DNA of 64,000 nt from Aquila chrysaetos chrysaetos (lineage: Eukaryota > Chordata > Aves > Accipitriformes > Accipitridae). The stretch is taken from contig NC_044010.1 of assembly GCF_900496995.4 (NCBI RefSeq), forward strand, positions 2,356,001-2,420,000. The letters are read 5' to 3'. Position 1 is the stretch's first letter, and every line of letters starts with the position of its first letter. The notes under the pieces were generated by a model. That model searched no databases. It saw nothing but the letters and a program-made list of their open reading frames with translations, and was not told the DNA's origin. Positions 44,842-58,067 of this stretch are shown piece after piece. The translations under genes and the position numbers were made by a program.

Positions 44842-46067
44842 GAAGGAAAAAGAAAATTGTCACAGAACTATTTGTTTACCCAAGGACACAGATGCCAGGA
44901 GCAGCAGCACAGTGAACGGGGAACCGTGTCTAAGTCTGCACTGATCATGAATTTGGTCCCTCATCCCTGGCACTAAGCTGGCCGGGGTTGGGGAAGCCGT
45001 GGTGGCCACCAGGACAGGCTTTGGCGCAGCTGGGCCTTGGGGCTGAGGCAGAGGGAAGCCGAGCAGCTGCTGCCAAAACGATGCTTTTGGGGGGGGCAGC
45101 ACTGATTAGGGGCGACCCTGTGCCCGGCCGTGCCTGCTCACCGGCGGTGGGAATGGGCCCGGCAGCAGCCAGGCTTTTTGCAGATTTCTGCTCAAGCTGT
45201 TCAGCCCGTGGCATGCAAACACAATTTCTTCTTTTTTTTCCAAGACCAAGAGCAGTGATGTAGCTATGCCCCTTTTTTCCCCAAAGCTTTAGCAGCAAAA
45301 GCTCCATTCGCGTTTTGCAAAAGCTCCTCAGCTGGGCAAAGCCAGTGGGCAAACCGGCAGAAGGTTTTTTTCGAAGCAAGTTCCGATCTTTCCCAAGATA
45401 CGAGCCATATCAGTTAAGCCGAAATGTCCTCCCTGGGTAGAAGACGGTCTCATGCTGTGGAGTGAGTCAGCCCTTTGCAACGTCACTCCCAGGGGCAAAG
45501 ACAGGGCGATGACAGTCTCTTACGGTCTCCTAAAGGTCGCAGGCAATTTGTGGCTTTGTGCGAGTTTTATTTGTTGTAGGGCTTTTGCTTTCTGGTCTAT
45601 AAAAACCCCAAGGTAGCCAAGAAGGGGTTTGGGGTTTGGAGTTTTTTTAGACATAGATTTGTTATTTAATCCTGAATTGGGTTCTCTTTGCATGACTGGC
45701 AATATTTCCCTAACATCTCCAGTCTCCCTCCTGTTTCCTGCAGGAGGACAGTTAGATAAGGATAAATAGAGATGGAAACTTTCTCCATTGCTAGCTGAAG
45801 CAGCGACAGCTCTTGGAATTTTCACATAAAACGCTTCTTCCGACCACTTGCCAGACATCTGGAGACAAACGGCTGCTAAAAGGAACCAACATAAAACATG
45901 TATGTTTTGAATTGTTTGATTGACTAAAATATTTTTGGAGCCTCTTGGTTGCTCTTGTTTTTCCCCCTTGCTTGGGTTGTGTCAAATCCATCTTCTACAC
46001 CACCAGTATGAGGCAAAGTCTTCCAGGAAAAAAAAGAGCAATCTATCAAGACCTAATTTCCTAAATT

Positions 46068-46084
46068 AAAAAAAAAAAAAAAAA
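46068..46084 (+). repeat. 17-A homopolymer
   Basis: An uninterrupted A run followed by more A-rich sequence. Confidence 0.9.
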
Positions 46085-48879
46085 CAAAAAACAAGAAGAA
46101 ATTAAAGTCTGCCAATGTTGCAGGTATTTGTGTCTGCTTGTAAAGAAACAAACAACCAAAACCATTCCCCAAACAAAGCAACTGTCTTCCCTCCTCCCCT
46201 TCGCAAGACAGGCTAGAAAGCCAACTCTCCTTTCTGTTTTAATCCTGCTTTTCAAAGAAAAAGGAAGTTTTCAAGTTGGAGACAGAATGAAATGGGCTAA
46301 TTTATGCCAGCAATTTGCATTGAGACTTCCAAAAAGCTTTAGCCCACCAGAGAAGGCCAGACCCATAGGGCTTATACCCGTACCTGGCAAATCACCGGAG
46401 GCAATAAATAAAGGAGAAGCAAAGACACATTTAGAAACATCATAAACCCACTGACTGTAGCCAGGGGATGCCTGCTGCAGAGCAAATGCCATCCTCTCAC
46501 GAACCCAATGGGACGTTCAGCTGAGCCAGCCAAAAAGTGGCTAAAAGGGAATGAACTGACATTTATTTGTACTTTCAAAGATTTTTAATAAGGTCTTTTG
46601 TGAGGTAATCTGCAGACACAGTGTATGGATATAAGCTTGTGGTTTTTATTTTCTTTCTAGCCGTTCTGCCTTGTGGTATTTAACCTAAAGGTTATTAAAA
46701 TAGATATTAAAACCTTCCTTACTAGTACAAGGCCATATGGACTTGACTTGTTGGGTCCTGACCCATATATTTAAGGAAGAGCAAAGCCCGGTGAGTCCTG
46801 TCTCCTGTGGTACAAGGGGAGAAGCACTGCCAAGCCTCAAGACCAGGCAAAGGGGTACAAACATGGATGGCAATATTTGACCACGCTTCCAGGGCAGTGA
46901 TTAAGGTTAGCAAGCCTAAAGATGGGTTTGATTCAGGTTTAGGCTGGTAATGAACTGACTCGAGCATGGCTGGAGGGACACCCACAGACCTTTTGTGAAA
47001 GCACCACATGCAGTTTCTCTTCGACACCCTAGCATCTCCCATGCTCCTGCAACTGTACCAACCTCTTCCAGCCTGGGAGCAGCACACAGCAGCTCGGTAG
47101 ACCCCTTTTATAAATTATTTTTGGCCCACTTTAACCATCCGTCCTAATTGCCCGGGCCAGCGGCACTTGCCCCAGCAAAACCCGCCTGGCAGGGTCTGCC
47201 GCAGGAGCGATGCTGGTGGCAACCACAGCCCGGGATGCCGGCACTCAGGAGAGGGGTTGGTGCAGTTGCTGCCTCCATGGGGACGCAGCTTCTGCAGCAT
47301 CCCGAAACACGATGTGACTCTTCAGCTACAGCACAAGCTCAGGGTTTGTTTTGCCTCCCCTTTCTGGGATGAATGTCCAGGTCATGCAAGCCCGGGGGCA
47401 CATGTTGGGGCAGCAAGCATTGCCAGTGGCCGGACACTAAGGGTCTCTCCAAAAAGGCTGTGGCTAGGGAAAGGGTCCCATCCTGGCAGGGAGCCTTGCC
47501 TCACTGCCTCCTCAAGGTCTTTTCAGGATCTTTTCCTCCAGGACAAAACATCAGCCATCTTGTGCACAGCTGATGTTTAGTCTGACCTCGCTGCCGTGTC
47601 TCCAGCATGCTGCTGCCTCGCAGGGATCGCTGGCTCTCAGGTATTTCGCATTGCGGAGCTCGCAGGCAGCGACTGAGCTGCAGGGTTATGGCATGCCCTT
47701 AGCACTAGCACTGGCTCCCCTGCAAGGCCGAGAGGCAGCTCTCAGGGTCCCATGTGCTGGCCTGGATGCAAATGCCGGAGGACTGGCACCCGGCATGGGG
47801 CAGAGCAGCCAAGAGGCTCAGCTGGCAGCGTGAACTCTATCAGATGCACCACAGCTGCCATCCACAGCTGCCAAACTCTCTGAAGAACTCTGACTTCTCT
47901 TCAAAAAGTCCCGTTCTATTGTAAAACAGAGGGGTTGGCCGAGTGAGCACGTTACTCGCCCCATCCACTGCACTGTATCGCTCAGACACGGGGGCACGAA
48001 CCCTCTTGGCATCACAGAGACATTTTGGTAGGACCACGTGTTGGGCTGTTCTGTGCTCCCAAAGGAGCAAGTGCCTCCAGGGACCACACGCACCAAATTT
48101 TCAGATGGGTTACTAGAATGGACTATGAACAGCTCAGAAACTTCCTAAGCTGGTAACTAGGTCCTCCCACACCCACACATCGGTCCTCCAGGGTGGACGG
48201 GAACATCCCCACCCAGGCACCCACCAGCCCCAGGCTCCCCAGGGTGGGATGGCGGTAAGCACAAGCAGAGCAGGGTGTGGGCAGCACTGGGCACACGGAG
48301 GACTGGATTCAGGTTTGGGAAACTGCACAGCCAGGCCACTAAAGAGCCATGCATGGAGCAGGTACTGCATGAGCCACGGATCCCGTTGCAGGACACCGCT
48401 CTGGCAGCGGGCGCCCAGCTGGCACTGGGACGGTTGCTCAGTCCATCACCAGGCTGAACCAGGGATACAGCAGCACATACAGGATTTTGCTGGTGTGTAG
48501 CATTTCGCTTGCAAGCCAGCCACCAGCTCCCCAGAGAGCTGCGGAGTTTGAAGGCATCGTATGAAACCTCTACTTAGAGACCCTCACCCAACTCAGCCAG
48601 CCACCTGGGTGCAGGTCTCCTCTACCTGCCTATGTCAAACCCCGTGGCTGTGGGTGACCACACTGACGGCGACTGATGGAGACGGAGCACAGCCCCACTG
48701 CGACGGGCTCCACGCTGGCCACAGCCCCTATGTACCTGCCGATGCCCAGGTCAGAGCACAAAACCAGGGGCAGGAATGGTTTTGTGGGGTGTAGGAGCAC
48801 AGGAAAGCAGTGGGACAAATTCCTGACCTCAGGGGCACAGAAGCGGCTCTGCTTCCCACGCTGTCTGCAGGCACAAGGG

Positions 48880-48904
48880 GAGGAGAGGAGGAGGAGGAGG
48901 AGGA
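48880..48904 (+). repeat. (GGA)n microsatellite
   Basis: An imperfect GGA/GAG triplet run in GC-rich intergenic DNA. Confidence 0.8.
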
Positions 48905-51900
48905 TGGGGACCAAAGCATCTTGCAGAAAGGGGTCCCCCTCACTCACGTACCCCAGGAAACACCTGATTCAGGCTTCAGCCGGGAGCCTGAGCCACCGTG
49001 CGTGCGCAGGAAGAGGTGGCTGGTTTCTCTCTCCTTTTCTCCCTCCCCTGTTCAGTACATTAATGGGCACCTGGGTACGCTACGAAAGCTTTTGCACAGG
49101 CTGCACCTGGCCCTCCGGCTTTGTCCCATTTTAGCTGCCATGTCATCTCACAGAGCTGCTGTTTTGAGTCAGAAAAGAGCACCGAGAGAGCGGCTATTTC
49201 CAGCCACAAGCCCTGCTGTACCACTGCCTGGGGTCTAAAGCAGCCAGACCAGCTGATGAAACAGGTCAGGAGAGGGATGTACTTCACAGGATACTGACAG
49301 CTCCCAAGTGTCCTGGCTTTGGTGTAACCAGGATGTCCCTGTTTCTGAATGTTTTCCCTTTTGGCTCGGGCTCCCCAGGAAACCTGGCTTCTCCTCCAAG
49401 GCAATGGCATGGCCTCGATGGCCACAGTACCTGCCAGCCAGTGCCGCTGTGGCACCAACAGGAAAGCCAAGCATGCGTGATGCCTCCAACAGAGAGGGTC
49501 TTCTTCTGAGGCTGCTGAGGTTCTGGTGGTCCCTACCTGAGCACGAACCAGCTTTTGCTTAGATCCAGCCCTAGATCTCTAAGTCTGGCCCTAGGTTCAG
49601 AGGCTCCCCTTTCCATTTTCTCAGGCCAAGTCCAACACACAGCTCCCTCATCCCAAGCCGTGTCCAAGCCTACAAAGAGCTACAGGTGGCTTTCCTCACG
49701 CAAGCTGCCTGGGATGGACAGGGAGCACCAGCTCATCTTTTACAGCAGCTCCCTGCAGGCTCAGAGGGGCAGCAGTTTATCAGTTGCAACCACAAGCATA
49801 ACCCCATGTTAGCTCAGCAAGCCAAGCCACACCAGGGAGAGGATACATTTCTTCGCTTCCCATTGCCGTAGTGTGGGTCTTCTCCCCAGAGAGAGCCGAA
49901 GCAGCACACGTCTCATCATGCGGCTGAGGAGGAGGCTGCTGGGCAGCTGCAAGCCTCCCCATAACATCTTCCAGGGGCTGAGAGAGACCAGAGCCGCTTT
50001 GGCCCACGTCGTGTTTCACCAAGCCAGTCCTTCCACCATCTGAAAGCTGTGGCGAGATCTGTCAGAGAGGCCAAGCTGGGCTGAATCCAGCCAGTAGCTG
50101 TGTTGCAAGCAACATTACTCATCCCCTCGCTGAAGAAGCAATGGGCTGGATGAAACTCAAATGGCAGTATTTATAAGACCTCCAGCTGCCTAGCTTCTTG
50201 TTCTGGAGGTGAGGGGGAACCTCCAGGCTCCAGAACTTTATTTCAATCCACCAAACCTTTCTCAGGCACTGCAGTCTCCTGTGATACGGGGAGCCAGCTC
50301 CCACGCTGGAGTTCCAGCTCTGCCGGTTCCTTCTGCAGAGCAGGAGGAGGGGTTGTGCAGAAGAGGGGCACAGCCCCTTAACTCTTGGTCCACGAGCCAG
50401 CCGCGAGGCTGCTCCAAACTGCCGGCTGGGATCACGTTCGGCTGTTTTGGTAGCAGTACCGGAGCTAGCAATGGAGAAGGAGAGGAGGTGGGGGGCTGGC
50501 TGCAGCGACTCTGCCAGAGGTGAGGGACTTGCATGGCACTGGGACGTGCCACCATGCAGGGCACGGTAAGACTCCTGTCCTGCATAGCAACAAGGCTGCC
50601 TGTGACGGGCTGTTTTGCTGCCTGTGGTCTAAATCGGGCTCTGTGGCCAGCACCAGCTTCACCGCTGAGAAGCCAAGGTAAGGGGAAGTGAAAGCCGCAG
50701 GGACTGTGACACCTGCTCTGCCTCGCTGTTTCGCTTGTCTCTCTCTCAAGAAACCTTGAGTTGCTATATTTGAGCACTGATTATATCCTGGCTCTGTTCT
50801 TATCCTTGTTTGTGAAGTTTGACTGAGTTCACACACTCCTATGTACACAACATGCCACCCTCTGGCTGCCAGGGAGTGCTCACAGCTGGTCGGGATCCCC
50901 CCCCCGCAGGGACACGGGCTCCCAGGGAGGATGCAAATGCTTTCCCCCCGGCTTTCTGCACCACTGATATGCCAGTGCACATGCAAAACTGGAGAGGAGC
51001 TGCTGACAGCCCAGGCTGGGTGCAGGCATCCAATTCGACAACCCCTCCATGCTGCATGACAAGAGGTGCCCAGAGATGGAGGGTATTAGCCCTTGTCCTG
51101 CAGAGCAAAGCACCCCTCTAGAAAAGGCAGGAAAGCCGCAGCGGGGGCTCTGCAATTAAAGAGGGAGAGGACAGGGATAAAGTCAGCCCAGCTGCAGAGC
51201 AGTCCTGCAAAGGGGTGCGAAGGGAAGGCCAACGTAGGGGAGCAAGCAGAGGCTATAAGGGTTGGGGTCTGTGGGAGAGGAGGGAGAAGAAAGGAATGTC
51301 ACTAAGCCCCAGGCCATCCTGTGTGGCTGGGCTCCTGAATTCCCTGTTGTCCCCCATCAGCAGCACCTTCTTGTTCCTGAGGGTGGTAGCATTGATTTTT
51401 CCACTCTAGCAGACCTGCCAGCTTGGGGAGGGCTGTTGCACAGCATGACCCCTCTTCTCTTCAATCCCATCCCATGGCAGCTCTTCCTCTCCCTCTATTT
51501 GTCTACCATTGAAGGGACCTTTAATCCTCCTAGGAGTCAAAGATCACTCAAACCCACTCAGGCTTTCAAGCCAAGCCCCAAGTCCCCTCACCCTTTTTCT
51601 CCCCGGCCAGAGCAGACACACAGGAGGGAGGCAGCTGAGGTGGGCAGTTGAGTCCCCTTTGACTAGGTGCACCAGTACAAGTAGGGAACATCATACCCCA
51701 GACAGAGCTTTTACAGGCAGCCCAAGAGAAATCATCTGTGTATCCAGCTCCTTCCTCCCGTTGACATTTCCGCAGTCAGATTGATCTAGTCCTGACCTCT
51801 CTATCCTTAGTTACATATTCTCCCTTCTGGTATTTTCTGTCTTTGACACACTGGTATCACACTCTTCCATACAAAGGTCTATACAAGAATCCATACAGCA

Positions 51901-53187
51901 TGGCCTACCCATTATTTTTCTACCACATGTCAAGGGGATTAGAAGTTACATATTAAGGTACTGCCCAAACAGTGCTGTGAGCTAATACATGGTCTCTGGC
52001 CCCAGAGAGCGAGCAGACTGAAACAGGGCAGGGAGCTCACACTGTAACGCCAGAAGAGAAGAGGATATCTACTATTCAAAACCAACATCCAGGTAAGCGT
52101 TGCCTTTTAAATGTTCTCAGCTGGCTGGAAACAAGTCCCTAGTGGTTTTTGATTAGCATACACTGAGCATGAGGTGGGAGCTGAGGTGGGAAAACTTTTC
52201 TTCTCATATTGGTTCTATTATAGTCCTAGACCTGAGTTATCTTTTCTGTGCAGCTGGCTGCTAAAGAGGATCTGCCTTGAGACTTTGCTTGTCTGTGCTT
52301 TTTGAGGAAGAAGCAGAGAAATCCTTGCAAGCCCATGCTGCAGGAAAGACTGCTTCACAGTGAGTCTAGAGGTGAGCCTGAAGGGACACAAAATAGGAAG
52401 GTCCCGAAGAAAGGGACTTTACTGTGAGACTATTTCAATTTTCTTCTCTTTTCAGGTCTCCACCAAAAAACCTGGGATTAAAATACTTTCTTCTCTCATG
52501 CCAAAAGGCTAATTAATTGATCTTTACGAGACTCTCACAGTGAAAGGATCTACATGAAATGGTATTAACCATTTGTGACTGAGGGTCTGGTATACATGTG
52601 CCATAGCTGTGAGTAGGTGGATGCACAGTATTTGTGTAGGTGACAGGTACAAGAAAAGCCCTGAGAAGGTTGGAAATGAGCCCTCATCTTCCCTTCATAC
52701 TTCTGACCACAGGAGAACGTGAGGATGACCTGCAAGCTCAGGAGAAGTTTCATTACAAGGCAAAGTCTCCAACTCCAGTCATTCCATTAGCTGTAGGCTG
52801 GTACTTGCTCAGCGAGCAAAGCCCCAGCTTCAATCCCTTGCTGCCCGATCAGTGCCCTCTGTGAGCTCAAGAAGGAGGCTGTCTTCAGAAACACTGGTGG
52901 GAAGAGGGCTTGGAGAATAAGGGCTCCCTATGGAGCCTTCCATTCCTGACGGGATTGCAAGGAACGCGGGCAGCTCAGCTCGCTGAACTCCCCATCTTCT
53001 CGCTCGCTGGCTAACCATCCCTGCAGCATCTCCGCCTTATTTTTGTTTGCTGAGATTTCTCCATCAGGAGAAGAAGCCCTTAAGAGAGTGAATTAACTCG
53101 AGGATGTACACAGCACCCAAACTTCCCCCCCCAAAAAAACACCTTCCACACCCCACCCATCTGACAACTTTAGCTTTCTCGGGGTGT

Positions 53188-53280
53188 CCCCCCCCCCCCC
53201 GGCCCCAACGGGGGCGGCCCGGGCGCTGTCCGCGGTGCTGAGCCTGCGGCCACCGCTCCCCAGGTCTCCGGGGGAGCAAA
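53188..53280. promoter_or_regulatory. Small CpG-rich patch (possible unannotated promoter)
   Basis: A 13-C run (53188-53200) is followed by about 80 bp dense in CG (GGGGGCGGCCCGGGCG and more), unlike its surroundings. No linked exon is recognised, so promoter function is speculative. The C/G tracts could also form a quadruplex. Confidence 0.3.
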
Positions 53281-53311
53281 AGGGAAGCGTTTGCTTCTTG
53301 GGTGAAGAGGG

Positions 53312-53405
53312 ACAAAAAAAACCAACCAATCAATCAACCCAAAAAAAAAAACAACAAGAAAAAAAAAACTAAAAAAACCCCAACCCCCAACAAACAAACA
53401 AAAAT
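53312..53405 (+). repeat. A/C-rich low-complexity stretch
   Basis: Alternating A runs with AACC, CAAT and CAAACAAA groups, immediately after the CpG-rich patch. Confidence 0.85.
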
Positions 53406-54453
53406 TGGTATTTAACGTTGGAAAACGAGTTTGAGGCGTGACTTTCTCCACCCCATAGCAGCTCAGGGGTATTTGTCATCTTCCAACCCTAAAGGTACAA
53501 AATTATTACGACCCAGGCCTCTGTGTACTTCATGATGTACTCAATCCATATTCTGAACCAAATTCCCCAGCCACGGAAGAAGGCGGCGCCTTGCTGAACT
53601 TTGCAGCAGCCTGAAAAGCAGTGGGGGAAGCCTATAGGTTAAGGAGTTTCAGGAAACCACTTCTGTAAGGATACATAGCTAATTGCCCTTACAGCTTTCA
53701 ACAAGCCAGCCTCTTCACAGACATTCACCATTAAGAGTCCCTCCAGGCCTCTCTCTGACCTGGAATTAACACAATTCATAAAATGAGACTCATGGCAGGG
53801 TGGGCCACTTATCGCTGGCCCAGACAGGCACATGCAGTTGCTGAACAGGGGTGTGATATGTATAAAAGGTGGCAGGCAGTAATAGAAAATGACTCAGGGA
53901 TTCACCCAAAGAACACCACAGGCATGCACAAGTAGAATGAGTCACTGGTCATTCATTGAGGCAATTAATCAGAGGCAAAATCAGAGGGGAATGACTTATC
54001 TGAGCCTAAAAATGGGCTTTTAAATGGCTGCCTCTCTTCTCCCTCTTACCTGTAGAGCCCATGTTTCTCCAAAATGAGAAACTGAAACCCAAAGTTTTCC
54101 TTCTTAGCAATATTTATTTAGGGTGAGATGAACTGGGTTTGGAGATAGCATGATCAGTTTTAGAAACTTCAGGATATAAAGTTTATTGGCTAAGTTGGGC
54201 GGGAGTTAAATCACAGGACACTGTGGGAGAACTCCTACAGCCAAGTGAAGCTGCGGAAGGGTTCTCAGAGCTGACACCAGGCTTCCTGTTGTCAGCCACA
54301 TGGTATGTGTGATCTCAAATTTGGGTGGGTTTACTGGACTGTTCCTGAGTGCTAACAGGGGCTGAATGGGGGCTTATGTGGTTGCTAGCTAAGTCTAGAG
54401 AAGGCCAGTTGTAGCTACTGAACCCCTTATGCTGGTGACACAAGATGAAGTGG

Positions 54454-54458
54454 CATAT
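54454..54458. repeat. Target-site duplication, left
   Basis: CATAT, matching 55036-55040 on the other side of the solo LTR. Confidence 0.88.
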
Positions 54459-55035
54459 TGTCCTAGTTTCAGCTGGAATAGAGTTAACTGTCTTCCTAGT
54501 AGCTGGTACGGTGCTATGTTTTGAGTTCAGTATGTGAAGAATGTTGATAACACCGATGTTTTCAGTTGCTGCTAGTAGTGTTTAGACTAATGTCAAGGAT
54601 TTTTCAGCTTCTCATGCCCAGCCAGCGAGAAAGCTGGAGGGGCACAAGAAGTTGGCACAGGACACAGCCAGGGCACCTGACCCAAACTGGCCAACAGGGT
54701 ATTCCATACCATGTGACGTCCCATCCAGTATAGGAACTGGGAAAGGGGGGCGGGGAATCGCCGCTCGGGGACTAGCTGGGTGCCGGTCGGTGGGTGGTGA
54801 GCAATTACACTGCGCATCATTTGTACATTCCAATCCTTTCATTATTGCTGTTGTCATTTTATTAGTGTTATCATTATCATTATTCGTTTCTTCTTTTCTG
54901 TTCTATTAAACTGTTCTTATCTCAACCCGTGGATTTGCTTCTTTTCCCGATTTTCTCCCCCATCCCACTGGGTGGGGGGGGAGTGAGTGAGCGGCTGTGT
55001 GGTGCTTAGTTGCTGGCTGGGGTTAAACCACGACA
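54459..55035 (+). mobile_element. Solo LTR of an avian endogenous retrovirus (ERVL-like)
   Basis: 577 bp starting TGTCCTAGTTTCAGC and ending TTAAACCACGACA, with canonical TG...CA ends. It is flanked on both sides by CATAT (54454-54458 and 55036-55040), a clean 5-bp target duplication. The sequence closely follows an LTR common across bird genomes, including an ATTAAA signal near 54905. No internal retroviral sequence remains, so it formed by LTR-LTR recombination. The family name is from memory. Confidence 0.93.
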
Positions 55036-55040
55036 CATAT
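55036..55040. repeat. Target-site duplication, right
   Basis: CATAT, the partner of 54454-54458. The intact match suggests a fairly young or well-preserved insertion. Confidence 0.88.
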
Positions 55041-57989
55041 CATGTATCATCTCTCCTTAACTCAGTTCCAGATCCTCTCATGGGTGACTGAAGCAAGTGG
55101 GGAGTGGTCTGCTGCGCTGCAGTTGCAGAAACACGCTGCAGCAAATGAACCTGATACCTATAGCTGCTGATCCAAGTCTGTATCACCCCGTGCTCTACAG
55201 TGATGCAGGAAGCTCATCACCCCTGCCCACAGCCAAAACAACACCTTCAAGAAGCCCATGGCAGACAAAAAAAGGGAAATCTTTACAATTCTTCTCTTTT
55301 AAAGTCAGTATGATGCTTCCCCTTGGACCTCACTTTATATTCAAAAGCTTATGGGAAAGAGTATCCCATTCACTTCATGTGCCAGGACTGCTCCCTCACA
55401 TGTAGAAGGCATTTCTTCCACTAACCTGTAAAACTGGAGTCAGAGATGAGGGTTTATGTGGTTCTTCCTAGATCCCCTCTTACAATATTGGAATAGAGGC
55501 CGTATGTTTTCATTCTCCTGGAATTCACCCAGTATTTCAAGATTTAACGTTAATATCGGCAGACCAGAATGCTCTCCAGCCAACTTCTCTCCCAAGTTGC
55601 TGTTTTCTAATAATTTTCCCCTCTTGCTAATGGGCTCAAGAGTAGTTTGTCATCTCAGCAGAACACCCTCCCTTCCAAATATTCATCAGAAAAAATTATT
55701 CCATCTTTCTGAATCTTTATTAACAGATGTACTTCCAAAAAACAAAAGGGTGTATGCCTCAGCACAGTAATTTTTTTCCAAAAAATGAAACACTTTCCCA
55801 CTATCTTTAAGGAAAATGAACCTAGTTGGTTTTCCACATCCCCTCCCTACAGTTTTTTGTACTTCAGAAGTCTAACTTGCATCAAATGCCACCTATTACT
55901 GCCTTTTTCCCCATAGCTAATATCTTGCATATCTGCTTCTACTTGCTGCCTTCACTGTAGTTCAGTACCATGGCTTTTAGCTAAAGCTATCGTCTCCCTT
56001 GAACGTGGAAATAGAGCTTTTTGGCTATCTCATATATTCTTCCTAAAGAACTTTCCCCATTTGAAAATGTATTTTTTCTCCACAAAGTTTTTTTCCTATC
56101 TGTCTTACTCAGAATTTCCTCGTGTTGGGATATTAGGCTTTTAGAGACACACCACAACATTATCAAACCACTAGCAGGAACACCTTGTTTCATGTCCTAG
56201 AGGCTATTGCTTGGATAGTCCAAGACCAGCTTCCAGACCCCTGAACCCCTCCTGGCTGAACCAGTCTCACCTGTATGGTCACCAGCTGCTTCTCAGCACT
56301 GACTGGTTTTCTCCTTCTGGCTCCTGAATGTTTTGGAGTCATTTTGGAGTCTTTTTCACTTGGAAACAGCAGAGTCCTTGAAGTCTGTGGGGCTGACAAT
56401 GACTTCACCCAACTGTGGACCAAAGATAATTGGAGAAAAATGGTTAAGAACATGGGTTAAACATGCTCAAAAGATGTGAATTGTTCTCTGATAAAGCTGT
56501 GGTCTCTAAGTCAGACTTTTCCCCTGAACCCTCTGCTCCTGCCATTGCAGCAGGGCTTCCTGGCACATGCACAGACCTGGAAAAAAACAAAAGCCGAGAC
56601 AAGCAGGTCATTCAGCTTAAGGGGAGAGTAGAAAACAGATGGTGCAAAGACTTCTCTTCCCTGCAGGAGACATCTCCACCCTACTCCCTGCAGACCTTTG
56701 GCTAGAAGGGTTGCTAACCCCCAGCTTGACATGGAGCAGAGAAGGAAACTCAAGCAACCTGCAAGAACAGACCCATGTCATCATCACAAAAACAGTCTCA
56801 CAAGAAAGGAAAAAATGCCTGCAGTGGGCTTGGAAGAAAATTCTTGGTATTTTTGTCTGATTTCTGGCCATTTGGGATAAGACTCTTGACCCTTTTTAGT
56901 TGTCTGTGGTGTGGCAACCTGAGCCAGTTGCTCCAAGATTTCTTCATAGTCACAGGAGAGACATGGACATTTTTAGAGCCCAGTGATCTCACACTACAGC
57001 ACAGCTTGTCAGGAGAGAGGACAGGGTTGAACAAAGGTTTCCAAGATATACTCCCAACAAGCAGCGTGTGCGCAGAAGCCGTCACATTCTCACAGCTTCT
57101 CCTGGTTCGCCTGACACAACAAACAACAGCTTTTCTCTTCCCCGAACCTCATGCCCCCCCATGCCGCCTTGACCTCAGCACCAGCCCCTTGTAGAGGCAA
57201 CGCCACAAATATTAACCAGAGCCTGAGTTTGGACCCCAGCTAACCCAAAGCCAAAGCATCAATGAGCAAAAAAGCACCAGACAGGTTTTGCAGCCAGGCA
57301 CCAATAACCCCTCAGGCTCAGGACAAAACGCCGTGTGAAATGCTATCAGCAACTTATTTTAGGTGGCCGTATGTCAGGAACCCTTGGCCAAAATAAACCC
57401 CTAGGCTTGCTCCAATGCATCTTTTTTTAGAAAAGAATTTATATAAATGGTCTTTCATGAAAGAAAAATATTGTTGTGAGCCTGTGCAATATTTCACCAT
57501 GATTTTTTAAAGAAAAAATTATCTTCAGTCTGAAGCATAGGAAGTAAAACGTTAGCCTGAATAACAGTCACACCTACATGTTGCTGTCCTTATCACCTAC
57601 TACAAGAATCTCCAGGTGATATCTGGGAGCCAGGCTACAACTGGCACCTACCCAAAAGAAAAATTAAAATGGCCACTATATCATAAAAGTAAGATTTTAG
57701 CTCTTTAAAAATATTTTCAGTAATAAGTATCCTCTGAAGATTAAAACCAGCTCTTTAAATGTTTGTTTCCAACATTTATACAATATTTACACCTTATTTT
57801 CTCAGTGCTTGAGTTCTTTGCTAACTCTATACTGTGAGAATGAAGATTTGGTTAAAGTCTAGGTAATCTGCCAGCACTGTGGCATGTCTGGATTCTCAAG
57901 AATCCATCGCTACGGAAATAAAAAGGAAATTAAACCACTGGAAAAATAAAAAAAGTATGTTAGGTTGCTATGGAGCCCGATTAAATTTG

Positions 57990-58067
57990 GAGGTAAAGTT
58001 TAACTTGCCGCTTAATTCACATCATTTTGAGGTATGATTTAACCTGACACTTAATTTGCATCATTAT
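57990..58067 (+). repeat. Two-copy 39-bp tandem repeat with octamer motif
   Basis: Copies start at 57990 and 58029 and agree at about 30 of 39 positions. The second copy contains ATTTGCAT, the POU octamer on the reverse strand, next to TTAAT and ATTATGCA. Its role as an enhancer is inferred only. Confidence 0.6.

Larger units (their letters stand above)
44001..54458. other. Intergenic, GC-richer stretch
   Basis: GC content rises between about 43.8 and 51.6 kb, which produces many chance open frames on both strands. None shows a domain or signal I recognise. Poly(A), G and C tracts and a GGA repeat are listed separately. A CpG-rich patch lies near 53.2 kb. Confidence 0.5.

Noticed and set aside
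48676-49238. Overlapping plus-strand frames of 152 and 142 codons
   Set aside because: Frames driven by GC content and a GGA repeat; no splice or domain support.
50262-50986. Two overlapping minus-strand frames of 171 and 173 codons
   Set aside because: They lie in GC-rich DNA where stop codons are scarce and overlap each other in different frames. Low-complexity composition, no domain.
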